Part shown: in pieces, positions 34,701-42,529 of the stretch
Layout: each line of letters starts with the position of its first letter
Numbering within the stretch: the stretch's first letter is position 1
The notes under the pieces: generated by a model
What the model was told of the DNA's origin: nothing
Database searches by the model: none
The model's input: the letters and a program-made list of their open reading frames with translations, nothing else
Made by a program: the position numbers and the translations under genes
Assembly (NCBI RefSeq): GCF_030246845.1
Contig: NZ_CP126889.1
Span: forward strand, 4,707,001 to 4,771,000
Length of the DNA stretch: 64,000 nt
Direction of reading: 5' to 3'
From: Enhydrobacter sp.
Lineage (GTDB): Bacteria > Pseudomonadota > Alphaproteobacteria > Reyranellales > Reyranellaceae

Positions 34701-35160
34701 AGGTGAGATCGGCCTGATTGCGGTCCATGACGCCGGCGCCGGGATCGATGTCGGCTTCGGCCGGGTAGGGCTTGATCAGGCGCTGGCAGAAGCCGTGAAT
34801 GGTCGAGCAGGTGATTTCGTCGATCGCGGCGCTCGCGGTCGCAAGATTGTCGCGCTGCGCCTGCGACAGGCCTTCGGGCAGCGCCACGCGCAGCTCGGTC
34901 GCGACGTCGCCGGCCGAGAGGTCGGCAACAATTTCGCGGACGCGCGAGAGAAGCTCGCTGGCCGCCAGCTCGGTGAAGGTGACGGCGGCGATGGCCCGCG
35001 GAGCGACGCCCTCGGCGAGCATGACGGCGATGCGTCCGGCCATGACGGCGGTCTTGCCAGAGCCCGCGCCGGCTTCGACCAGGATCGACCGATCATGGAG
35101 GCTGATCGCGTCGCGGCGCGCGCCGTCATCCTTGAGGGCCTTTGACACGCTGCTCATCAT
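31762..35160 (-). CDS. UvrD/AddA-type helicase with C-terminal RecB-like nuclease
   Basis: A protein of 1132 residues. Motif I is EAGAGSGKT (29-37), motif II VDEFQDTDPLQ (392-402), motif III GDPKQAIYRFRGAD (434-447) and motif VI WYVATTRAR (about 870). A RecB-family nuclease follows, with AGIADALTLTA and the catalytic DWKSD (1079-1083). This layout equals AddA of double-strand break repair enzymes. It is not the housekeeping addA, because neighbours are island genes and the partner differs in length. The start overlaps the partner's stop (ATGA), implying tight coupling and a complex. Confidence 0.88.
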   Translation of the reverse strand: MMSSVSKALKDDGARRDAISLHDRSILVEAGAGSGKTAVMAGRIAVMLAEGVAPRAIAAVTFTELAASELLSRVREIVADLSAGDVATELRVALPEGLSQAQRDNLATASAAIDEITCSTIHGFCQRLIKPYPAEADIDPGAGVMDRNQADLTFLEIVDGWLRERLSGDQGGILAEMVLHSPGETVALVHKIAENMRRRRTLAAPPLSPLDRHLASFRQATADFVAFMSGAAATEQETVVIVERLAEMATALAAGPDPTTPSGLVGLLTSRPHPDLCTKSGTFACYRKKGKWTEAAKRAGLSKADGERLNIAAEDHYTACCDAWTSLLQAAASQVLAALIEEARPILQRYRDHKRASAQLDFDDLIFAARDLLRDHDDVRRALGQRFARVLVDEFQDTDPLQTEIFWRLCGEPVDGNPDWTRFRIRPGALFLVGDPKQAIYRFRGADVGAYVQARDAFHAQNPDSLLSISTNFRSCASILTFVNERFEAVLSADGQPGFTALDPFHDDPGDGLCVAALDIAVADENGKASAEQQRDAEADAVAELCARLIGSQPIINRRSGAERPCQPGDIALLAPTGAELWRYEEALERRGIPVATQAGKGLFRRQEVQDLIALTRVLADRRDTLALGALLRGPLIGLTEEELLDIVWTLPRSEEQPDRIPRLDLGVDPAAIAHPLAREIIEKLQALYRRSNSTTPHELLSQAVDVMRVRPLLLERHRGQAERALANVDLYLSLSTGYAVRGLRAFAEAMTAAWTDEARAVEGRPDAQEEAVALFTMHAAKGLEWPIVIPVNTMTGVMAPDSVVIDRQTDTFYCPVLGVAPEGYEAARQAEKDELDRERIRLWYVATTRARELLVLPRLDTTPSRSAWIGLLDLSLADLPGLDVSHLPPGEAAAGPGAGNTQTRDIFVAQAAAIAAGQTRLVWLAPSRDESASGALLQEEEAGIWMGSGDDQPRELEAAVAVQGGRERGLTLHKLMEEVLTGETEAVAPALNERANVLIRALGRSPVADPATGLSAEELAGCVMRTLALPEIAALRPALLAEFPVYAARADESEETATAGIADALTLTAEGRPVVIIDWKSDVNPDPKTLDHYRSQVRAYLDMTGAERGLIVLMTTGTIITVSPSAQAMAA

Positions 35161-37814
35161 TCCGCCTCCCAGATTTGAGCGACTTGACCGAGCCGTTCGG
35201 TCGCAGCCGGCAGCTTGCGTTTGCAGTAAGTGGCGCTGGCGTTCGCCGGCAGGGCGAAGGCGAGGTCGTCATAGTCGCCGCCCGTGTCGGGGCCTGGTAG
35301 CGCGGCGCCGCCGGCGAAACTGATCCTGGCCGCACCCAGATAGCCGGTGATCTCAGCGAGCACCGCCTCCGGATCGTCGAGCTGGAGGTCGACCTGTTCG
35401 CGCGGGAACAACAGTGAGGCGCTGATCGCGATGTCATCGCCCAGCAGCGCCTTCACCGCGAAGGCGTAGAGGCAGCGCTGAAGCTCCCGTCCGCCGTTCA
35501 GCCGGATCGCGGCCCGGGGAGGCCGGCCCGTCTTATAGTCGCGGACGAGCGCGCGCTTGCCGTCGCCCGCGATGTCGAGCCGGTCGATATAGCCGGCGAT
35601 ATTGAACCCGGTATCGGGGATCGTGACCGGCACGCCGGGATCCCACGGGGTCTCCGCGTCCGACTTGGGCTCGGCCCCGCCGAAGGGCACCTCGCCATAG
35701 GAGCGGGCACCCGGCAGATGCGCATCGCCATATGCAAGCGCCCGGCCTGCCAACAGCCGGGCATCATCCAGGGTGCGCCCCCAGATGACGGCCGGCGGGA
35801 CCGCGCGTTCGCTCTCCCAATCGGCGGCGACAACCCCTGCGGCCCGGTCCACAGCCGCCGTGATCTTTGCAGTGTCGGCGGATGCCATTCCACCGGCGCC
35901 TTCCAGATCGCGCAAAGCGCGGTCGAGTACCATGTGAACCAGATCGCCGACGCCTAGCGCATCGAGCACGAGCGGCTCGGCGCTGCTTTCGGGCACGCGC
36001 CAGCCAAAGGCATAGACCCAGGTGAAGCTCAGCGGATTGCGCAGCAGACGCCGGAGCGAGCTGGCCGACTGGGTGCGGGCCAGGATTGCCAGAATGAGCG
36101 GATGATCGGGCCGGATGAGCCCGTCATGCGCCGTGATCTCGGTGCGCCGCCAGTCGCGCCAGCAGCCTTGCGCGCTGACCGCCTGCGGATCGGCGCTGAA
36201 CTCCTGCGGCCGGGCCATGAGGCGGTCGGTTTCGCTGAAGGCGTGGGCCGGCACGGCGTTGCGGCGGAGATAGACCTCCTCGCCATGCCCGGCGAGCAGC
36301 GGGCTGCGTCCCAGCAGGCGCCCGTCGCTGTCACGCCGGGCGCGCGAGAGGACGACTTCGCCGTCCGTGGTCGCCAGGATCGTCTCGAAATCGCGGCGAT
36401 CGGCGAGGCTCACCGGCAGCGGGTCGAGCTCGGCCGTCGGGATGATATGGTCCGGGATCAGCCGGTCTTCGGCGATTCCGCGCGGCCAGCGCGAGGAGTT
36501 GAGGCCGATCAGCCGCACGAAGCGGCGCGGCGAGGCCGCGAGCGCACTGGCCGGCATCCAGGCGACGGACACGCACGCCTCCAGCCCGTCGTCCTGCTTC
36601 AGGGTTTCGAGGGTGGCGTCGATCGAGGCTGCCGGCCCGGCGAGAAGGGCCTTGCGCCAGATGGCGAGCGCGCGGCCGGTGAGGAAGGCCTCACCGATCT
36701 CGGGCGCTGCGTCCGGCCCCTTGTCGAGCAGGTCGATGGCTGCGCGCAAGGCCGGGGTGTGATCAGCGCCGTCCGGCCAGTCCTCGGACTTCAATCGCCC
36801 CAGCAAGCGGTTCCAGGCGTTCGGCGTCGACATCGGCGCATCGGCCGGCAGGACGCGCAGCCAGCCTTCGGGAAGCGACTCAAACGGCGCGGAGTCCCGA
36901 CACAGGGCGGCGAGGCGGCGGAGCCGGGACTGCGACAGGCCGCGAACCGCGATATCGGCCAGCGCGGCGGCCGCCTGGCCTTCACGGGTGGTGACGGCCC
37001 TGACGCCATGGACGAAGTGCAGGTCGATATTGGCGTCCGCACGCAGGGAGAGAAAGTGATCGTCATAGTCGGCGGGCGAGGCGGTGGCGATCGCGATGTC
37101 GGACGGCGCCGCCCGCCCGGAGGCGAGGAGCGACCGCGCCCAGCGCATGGCCTCGATGGCTTCATGATAGGCCGTCGCTGCGCTGACGGCGCTGACCTCC
37201 GGGGTTTCCGAGGGTGCGCGCAACACCGCGACACCGGTGCCTTCCAGCCAGGCTGGCGCCGGCCGCGGCCCGGCCGTCCATTGCACGGGAATATGCGCGG
37301 TGAGCGCCCCAAGGAGCGGCCGCCAGATGGGCGAGAGCTCGGTGAGGCCGGCGATCTCCATGGGGCCGAGAACGGCGGGCGCATGGGCGATACGGCTGGT
37401 CGCGGCGGAGGCGATGTCGATGGGCCGGTTCATGCCGGCGGGAAGCTGCACCAGGACTGCCGCCTCCAACCGCGCGACGGCCTCGAGTCGCGGATGCTCG
37501 GCCGCGCGCGCCGCAAGATCGATACCGGCGCGCCAGGCCTTGTGCAGGGTGTCCGCCGCCGCGTCGATCATGCCGGGCAGCGACTTGATGCTCTCGAGCT
37601 CGCCCATCGGCGTTGACAGCAGGGCGGCCTGGATCGCCGCGCGCAGGCTTTCGTCATCGATCGGCCGGACGAAACCTCCGGCGAGCCGCACCGCCGCCTG
37701 CTCGAAGGACATGACCTGCAGGCCATGACGGCCGGCGCGCGCCGCCGCCAGGCGGCGTTCCCGCATGGCGAGGCGGCCGTGAACGACGAGGGTGGATCGA
37801 CTCGGGACGGCCAT
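35157..37814 (-). CDS. AddB-like PD-(D/E)XK nuclease family protein
   Basis: A protein of 885 residues. The C-terminal nuclease core is visible as GYIDRLDIAG (D744) and LVRDYKTGRPP (D759, K761), followed by QRCLYAFAVKALLG. The long N-terminal part has inactive helicase character (FVRLIGLNSSRWPRG, then LADRRDFETILATTDGEVVLSRARRDSDG), as in AddB. The four iron-sulfur cysteines of classical AddB are not evident. It overlaps the UvrD-type gene by four bases and would form an AddAB-like helicase-nuclease with it. It follows a 47-residue gene by 20 bases. Confidence 0.82.
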   Translation of the reverse strand: MAVPSRSTLVVHGRLAMRERRLAAARAGRHGLQVMSFEQAAVRLAGGFVRPIDDESLRAAIQAALLSTPMGELESIKSLPGMIDAAADTLHKAWRAGIDLAARAAEHPRLEAVARLEAAVLVQLPAGMNRPIDIASAATSRIAHAPAVLGPMEIAGLTELSPIWRPLLGALTAHIPVQWTAGPRPAPAWLEGTGVAVLRAPSETPEVSAVSAATAYHEAIEAMRWARSLLASGRAAPSDIAIATASPADYDDHFLSLRADANIDLHFVHGVRAVTTREGQAAAALADIAVRGLSQSRLRRLAALCRDSAPFESLPEGWLRVLPADAPMSTPNAWNRLLGRLKSEDWPDGADHTPALRAAIDLLDKGPDAAPEIGEAFLTGRALAIWRKALLAGPAASIDATLETLKQDDGLEACVSVAWMPASALAASPRRFVRLIGLNSSRWPRGIAEDRLIPDHIIPTAELDPLPVSLADRRDFETILATTDGEVVLSRARRDSDGRLLGRSPLLAGHGEEVYLRRNAVPAHAFSETDRLMARPQEFSADPQAVSAQGCWRDWRRTEITAHDGLIRPDHPLILAILARTQSASSLRRLLRNPLSFTWVYAFGWRVPESSAEPLVLDALGVGDLVHMVLDRALRDLEGAGGMASADTAKITAAVDRAAGVVAADWESERAVPPAVIWGRTLDDARLLAGRALAYGDAHLPGARSYGEVPFGGAEPKSDAETPWDPGVPVTIPDTGFNIAGYIDRLDIAGDGKRALVRDYKTGRPPRAAIRLNGGRELQRCLYAFAVKALLGDDIAISASLLFPREQVDLQLDDPEAVLAEITGYLGAARISFAGGAALPGPDTGGDYDDLAFALPANASATYCKRKLPAATERLGQVAQIWEAE

Positions 37815-37834
37815 GGCCGCTCTCCTGCCGGGGA

Positions 37835-37978
37835 TTACTTCTTGTTCGGACGCTGGGTGAGCGCCGATGCGGCTGCTGTCTTTGCGGCCTTACTGCTCTT
37901 GGGATTCCGCAGCACCTTGGCGGCAGCGCTCGCCGCCCGCTTGCTGGTGACTTCGCCCTTGGAACCACGTTTCGGCAT
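37835..37978 (-). CDS. 47-residue lysine/alanine-rich protein, first gene of the nuclease operon
   Basis: A small gene: ATG 37978 to TAA 37835, preceded by AGGGGG seven bases upstream. The product begins PKRGSKGEVTSKRAASAAAKV and ends ALTQRPNKK; it is strongly basic, low in complexity and probably helical, with repeated KRAASAAAK and SKAAKTAAASA segments. I recall similar short proteins beside such defence loci but know no function. DNA binding or a regulatory role is possible. It is first in the minus operon, directly facing the WYL regulator gene across a 128-base promoter region. Confidence 0.7.
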   Translation of the reverse strand: MPKRGSKGEVTSKRAASAAAKVLRNPKSSKAAKTAAASALTQRPNKK

Positions 37979-38011
37979 GGTCTTGCCCCCTGAAATTTGC
38001 GCCGATCACCA

Positions 38012-38040
38012 TTGACTGGCGCCGTAGATGGGAATAATAA
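38012..38040 (+). promoter_or_regulatory. Candidate sigma-70 promoter for the WYL gene
   Basis: TTGACT (38012-38017) and TAATAA (38035-38040) are spaced by 17 bases. Transcription would start near 38047 and pass through the palindromes before the WYL start at 38107. Confidence 0.5.
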
Positions 38041-38085
38041 TTACACGGATCGCGTCGATATGTCCATATACTTTTTATCCCCATC
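38027..38085. promoter_or_regulatory. Candidate operator: nested inverted repeats between divergent operons
   Basis: GATGGGAATAA (38027-38037) pairs with TTATCCCCATC (38075-38085), ten of eleven matching. Between them ATATG-TC-CATAT (38058-38069) is a perfect small palindrome. The left arm overlaps the -10 box of the rightward promoter. BrxR/CapW-type WYL repressors bind such inverted repeats near their own promoters; the assignment here is inference. Confidence 0.5.
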
Positions 38086-38106
38086 GGCGCACGGAGGCGA
38101 AACGCG

Positions 38107-38991
38107 ATGTTGGATGGCGCTATGGCGTTGACATGGGGTGTGGAGCGCCGGCTCGAGTTCATCGAGTTCCGGCTGCTCTGGGAGGGCGGGGTCAACCGCT
38201 CCGACATCATCGAGATGTTCGACGTGTCCGTACCCCAGGCGTCGAAGGATCTGACGCTCTATCAGGAGCGCGCGCCCGACAACGCCATCTACGACAAAAG
38301 CGCGAAACGCTACGTCGCGAGCGCGCAGTTCTCGCCGATCTTCCTGAAGCCCGATCCCGACGGCTATCTGTCTCGCCTGCGCTCGCTGGCGGAGGGACTG
38401 ACCGAGCCCAGCGAATCCTGGATCGCGCATCCGCCCCAGACGGACATCGCCTTGACGCCGCGTCGCGAGGTCGACTCAGGCGTCTTGCAGGCGATCCTCG
38501 GCGCGGTTCGCGAGGGCCGCTCCCTTGAGATTTACTATCAGTCGATGAGCCGGGAACGGGCCGACCCAATGTGGCGCCGGATGACGCCGCACGCCTTCGG
38601 CTATGATGGTTTTCGCTGGCATGTTCGCGCTTACTGTCACATCGACAAGAAATTCAAAGACTTCCTGCTGCCGCGAATACTCCGGGTCAGAGGAGTTGGT
38701 GAGCCGGGCGCTTCGGCCGACCAGGACCGGCAATGGAATGACACATTTGGTGTGGAGATCGGGCCTCATCCGGACCTGACACCCAGCCAGAAGGCCGTTG
38801 TCGCGAAAGACTACGGAATGAAAAATGGTCGCGCGATACTGACCGTGCGCTATGCCATGTTGTTCTATGTATTGAAGCGTCTGGGGTTATTGGGAGACGC
38901 GGCTAAGCAGAGCGCTCGAACGCAGCATATCGTCGCGCTCAACCGTGAAGCGACAGAGGCCGCGTTGCAGGTCGCTGAGCTTCAGCTTTGA
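38107..38991 (+). CDS. WYL-domain transcriptional regulator (BrxR/CapW type)
   Basis: A protein of 294 residues. A winged helix lies at about residues 10-70 (RRLEFIEFRLLWEGGVNRSDIIEMFDVSVPQASKDLTLYQ), then a WYL domain at about 130-205 (LEIYYQSMSRERADPMWRRMTPHAFGYDGFRWHVRAYCH) and a C-terminal dimerisation part. This is the domain order of BrxR and CapW, homodimeric repressors that control phage-defence genes and may sense nucleic acid products of infection. It is the first gene of the plus arm. The start ATG lies behind GGAGG; ATG 38122 is an alternative. Confidence 0.87.
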   Translation: MLDGAMALTWGVERRLEFIEFRLLWEGGVNRSDIIEMFDVSVPQASKDLTLYQERAPDNAIYDKSAKRYVASAQFSPIFLKPDPDGYLSRLRSLAEGLTEPSESWIAHPPQTDIALTPRREVDSGVLQAILGAVREGRSLEIYYQSMSRERADPMWRRMTPHAFGYDGFRWHVRAYCHIDKKFKDFLLPRILRVRGVGEPGASADQDRQWNDTFGVEIGPHPDLTPSQKAVVAKDYGMKNGRAILTVRYAMLFYVLKRLGLLGDAAKQSARTQHIVALNREATEAALQVAELQL

Positions 38992-39022
38992 GCAGCGGTG
39001 AAGGGGGCAAGGGGGGCAGTTG

Positions 39023-42000
39023 ATGGCGCGACTGGAGGACATCAAGAACGGCGCATCCGTGCGCGGGATCGCCTCGGCGCAGTCGGCGCAGGTCTTGTCC
39101 GTGGATTGGATCGGCGACCAGGCGATCAATGTCGTCTACCGCGATCATAACGGCGCGGTCGCCGAGGCGGTTCTCTACCGGGATGACGAGCATCGGCTCG
39201 AGGTGGAGCAGAGCGGCCGGCCGTGGTCGTTCGATGCCGATGGCGCGCTGCTGCGTCTGGTGACGGAAGCCAATCGCATCAAGCTCGCGCACTACTTCGA
39301 CCCGTATCTCGCGATCCATACGAGCCTGGTCGATCCGCTGCCGCATCAGATTTCGGCGGTCTATGGCGAGATGCTCCCGCGGCAGCCGCTGCGCTTTCTT
39401 CTCGCGGACGATCCCGGCGCCGGTAAGACGATCATGGCCGGTCTGTTGATGAAGGAGTTGATTGCGCGGAGCGATCTGGAGCGTTGTCTCGTCGTCGCGC
39501 CGGGCAGTCTGGTCGAACAGTGGCAGGATGAACTCGGCCAGAAGTTCAACCTGGAATTCGACATCCTCACACGCGACATGATCGAGACGTCACGGTCGGG
39601 CAATCCGTTCAGCGACCGTGATCGGCTGATCGTCCGCCTCGACGTGCTGGCGCGCAACGAAGATCTGCAAGACAAGCTGATGAGTGCGCGCGAATGGGAC
39701 CTCATCATTTGCGATGAGGCGCATCGCATGTCGGCGACCTATTTCGGCGGCGAGGTCAAATATACGCGGCGCTACCAGGTCGGCCAGAAGCTCGGTCAGG
39801 TCTGCCGGCATCTCCTGCTCATGTCGGCGACGCCGCATAACGGCAAGGAAGAGGACTTCCAGCTTTTCATGGCGCTTCTCGACGGCGACCGGTTCGAGGG
39901 GCGTTTCCGCGACGGCGTCCATTACGCCGACACGGAAGACATGATGCGGCGGCTTACCAAGGAGGAACTGCTGCGCTTTGACGGGCGGCCGCTCTTTCCC
40001 GAGCGGCGCGCATATACCGTCAAGTATCAGCTCTCCGAGCAGGAGGCGGCGCTCTACACGGCCGTCACCGAATATGTGCGCACCGAGATGAATCGCGTGC
40101 AGCGTTTCGCAGAAGGCGACAACAAGAAGCGCAACAATGTCGGCTTCGCCCTGCAAATCCTCCAGCGGCGCCTCGCATCGTCGCCTGCCGCCATCTACCA
40201 GTCGCTGAAGCGCCGCCGCGAGAGGCTGGAGAACGAACTGGGCGAGGCGCGCCTTGCCGCGAAAGGACGCCGGGCCGGGATCAGCGAGCCAGCAGTCAAC
40301 CCGGACATGCTGCGCAATATCGAGGAGTATGGGCAGGAGGAGATCGACGAGCTTGAGGATCTGATCTCGACGGGCGCGACGACGGCTGAGACCGTCGAGC
40401 AGCTCGCTATGGAGGTCGAGACGCTGACGGGCCTCGAGTCGATGGCCTTGGGTGTGCTGCGCTCCGGCGTCGACACTAAATGGAGCCAGCTCAATCGCAT
40501 CCTCGACGACGACCTGATGGTCGATCCCGCCGGCAACCGTCGCAAGCTGATCATCTTCACGGAGCCCAAGGACACGCTTCACTACTTGCTCGACAAGGTT
40601 CGCGCGCGTCTCGGCAACCCCGACGCGGTAGATGTGATCCACGGCGGCGTTTCGCGCGAGGAGCGGCGCAAGGTGATCGAGCGGTTCATGCAGGACAAAG
40701 ACCTGCTCGTGCTGATCGCCAACGACGCCGCTGGTGAAGGCGTCAACCTTCAGCGCGGACACTTGATGGTCAATTACGATCTGCCGTGGAATCCCAACAA
40801 GATCGAGCAACGCTTCGGCCGTATCCATCGGATCGGGCAGACCGAGGTTTGCCATCTATGGAATCTCGTGGCGGCCGACACGCGCGAGGGCGAGGTATAT
40901 GCCCGCCTTCTTGAGAAGCTGGAAGCGGCGCGCGAGGCGCTGGGTGGCCGTGTCTACGATGTGCTCGGAGAGCTGTTCGAAGGCACGGCGCTAAAGGATC
41001 TCCTGTTCCAGGCCATTCAGTATGGCGAGCAAGAGGAGGTCAAGGCACGCCTGTTCCGCCAGGTCGACGGCGCGGTCGATCAGGCGCATCTGCTGGAGCT
41101 GCTCCGCCGCCGGGCTCTGACCAACGACACCATGCCCGAGGCCAAGGTCGAGGAACTGCGGCTGGAGATGGAGCGTGCCGAAGCGCTGCGCCTCCAGCCG
41201 CATCATATCCAGAGCTTCTTCGTCGAGGCGTTCCAGCATCTCGGCGGCCGCCTCAAGCGCCGCGAGGAGGGTCGCTGGGAGATTACCCATGTGCCGGTGC
41301 GCATTCGCGAGCGTGACCGTCAAATCGGAACCGGCGCGCCGATCCAGAAACAGTATGAGCGGATCTGCTTCGAGAAGGATCTGATCAACCAGCAGCCCGT
41401 CGCCGCGTTCGTCTGCCCGGGCCATCCGCTGCTGGAGGCGGTGATCAGCCTGATCCGGGAGCAATACGAGCAGATCATGCGTCAAGGCGCGATCCTGGTG
41501 GATGACACGGATTCCGGAGATGCGCTTTCGGCGATTTTCCTGCTGGAGCACACTGTCCAGGACGGCCGCGTGACCAGCGCGGGCAAGCCGCATGTGATTT
41601 CGCAGCGGCTTCAGTTCGCTTCGATCGACAAAGCAGGTCGCACCGTCAATGCCGGGATCGCGCCGCATCTCAATCTTCGGCCCGCGACGGCGGATGAGAT
41701 CGAGGCCGTGCGCGACCTTCTCGACGAGAGCTGGTTGACGACCGAGTTGGAGAAGGCGGCCATCCGGTTTGCCACGGTCGAACTGGCCCAGGGCCATGTC
41801 ACCGAAGTCAAGGCGCGACGGCTGCCCGAAATCGAGAAGGTCGAGCAGGAGGTTCGCGCCCGGCTCAAGAAGGAAATCAACTACTGGGACTCGCGGGCGT
41901 TCGAGTTGAAGGAGGAGGAGAAGGCCGGCAAGCGCACGCGGCTCAACTGGCAGAACGCTCAGCGTCGAGCGGAAGAGCTGGCGGAGCGTCAGAAGCGTCG

Positions 42001-42529
42001 GATGGATCAGCTCGAGCGGGAGCGGTTCATCTCCTCGCAGCCGCCGCGGGTGCGCGGCGGCATGGTGGTGATCCCGCGGGGACTGCTGGCGGCGCGGCAA
42101 GCCGCCAACGCGACCGTACCGGCACAATTCGCCGAGGATCCAGCGGCAAGGCGGGAAATCGAACTGGCCGCGATGGCGGCGGTCATGGCAGCGGAACGCG
42201 CGCTAGGGCATGAGCCGGTCGATGTCTCAGCCCAGAAGATCGGCTACGACATCGCCTCCCACAATACGAAGTCGGGGCATCTGCGCTTCATCGAGGTGAA
42301 GGGCCGCATCGACGGCGCGGACTCCGTGATGATTACGCGGCAGGAAGTCATCACCTCTCTGCACGAACCGGAAAAATTCATCCTGGCGATCGTGTCTGTC
42401 GCCAGCGGTTTCGCGCAGGAGCCGCGCTATGTGCGCGGTGCGCTGGTCGAACGCGAGCCGTCCTTCCTCGAAACTGCGATCCAGTTCGACCTGCCGCGCC
42501 TGCTTGAGCGGGCGGAGGCGCCCTCATGA
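39023..42529 (+). CDS. SNF2-family helicase with C-terminal DUF3883 domain
   Basis: A protein of 1168 residues. The SNF2/RapA motor has Walker A DDPGAGKT (129-136), DEAH (231-234), LLMSATPHNGK (about 266) and motif VI EQRFGRIHRIGQ. A long helical middle follows, and the C-terminus holds DUF3883 (IGYDIASHNTKSG, then LRFIEVKGRIDGA), which resembles a nuclease fold. This architecture is that of helicases in DISARM- and Hma-like anti-phage loci. ATG 39023 is preceded by AGGGGGG. Its stop overlaps the next start (ATGA). All motor motifs are intact. Confidence 0.88.
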   Translation: MARLEDIKNGASVRGIASAQSAQVLSVDWIGDQAINVVYRDHNGAVAEAVLYRDDEHRLEVEQSGRPWSFDADGALLRLVTEANRIKLAHYFDPYLAIHTSLVDPLPHQISAVYGEMLPRQPLRFLLADDPGAGKTIMAGLLMKELIARSDLERCLVVAPGSLVEQWQDELGQKFNLEFDILTRDMIETSRSGNPFSDRDRLIVRLDVLARNEDLQDKLMSAREWDLIICDEAHRMSATYFGGEVKYTRRYQVGQKLGQVCRHLLLMSATPHNGKEEDFQLFMALLDGDRFEGRFRDGVHYADTEDMMRRLTKEELLRFDGRPLFPERRAYTVKYQLSEQEAALYTAVTEYVRTEMNRVQRFAEGDNKKRNNVGFALQILQRRLASSPAAIYQSLKRRRERLENELGEARLAAKGRRAGISEPAVNPDMLRNIEEYGQEEIDELEDLISTGATTAETVEQLAMEVETLTGLESMALGVLRSGVDTKWSQLNRILDDDLMVDPAGNRRKLIIFTEPKDTLHYLLDKVRARLGNPDAVDVIHGGVSREERRKVIERFMQDKDLLVLIANDAAGEGVNLQRGHLMVNYDLPWNPNKIEQRFGRIHRIGQTEVCHLWNLVAADTREGEVYARLLEKLEAAREALGGRVYDVLGELFEGTALKDLLFQAIQYGEQEEVKARLFRQVDGAVDQAHLLELLRRRALTNDTMPEAKVEELRLEMERAEALRLQPHHIQSFFVEAFQHLGGRLKRREEGRWEITHVPVRIRERDRQIGTGAPIQKQYERICFEKDLINQQPVAAFVCPGHPLLEAVISLIREQYEQIMRQGAILVDDTDSGDALSAIFLLEHTVQDGRVTSAGKPHVISQRLQFASIDKAGRTVNAGIAPHLNLRPATADEIEAVRDLLDESWLTTELEKAAIRFATVELAQGHVTEVKARRLPEIEKVEQEVRARLKKEINYWDSRAFELKEEEKAGKRTRLNWQNAQRRAEELAERQKRRMDQLERERFISSQPPRVRGGMVVIPRGLLAARQAANATVPAQFAEDPAARREIELAAMAAVMAAERALGHEPVDVSAQKIGYDIASHNTKSGHLRFIEVKGRIDGADSVMITRQEVITSLHEPEKFILAIVSVASGFAQEPRYVRGALVEREPSFLETAIQFDLPRLLERAEAPS

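Noticed and set aside
36102..37616. 504-residue plus-strand frame
   Set aside because: Antisense shadow of the AddB-like gene, with no recognisable motif.
31762..37814. Housekeeping addAB operon
   Set aside because: The AddB-like protein lacks evident iron-sulfur cysteines, the operon includes a DEAH helicase and a small basic protein, and it lies within an island under a WYL regulator.
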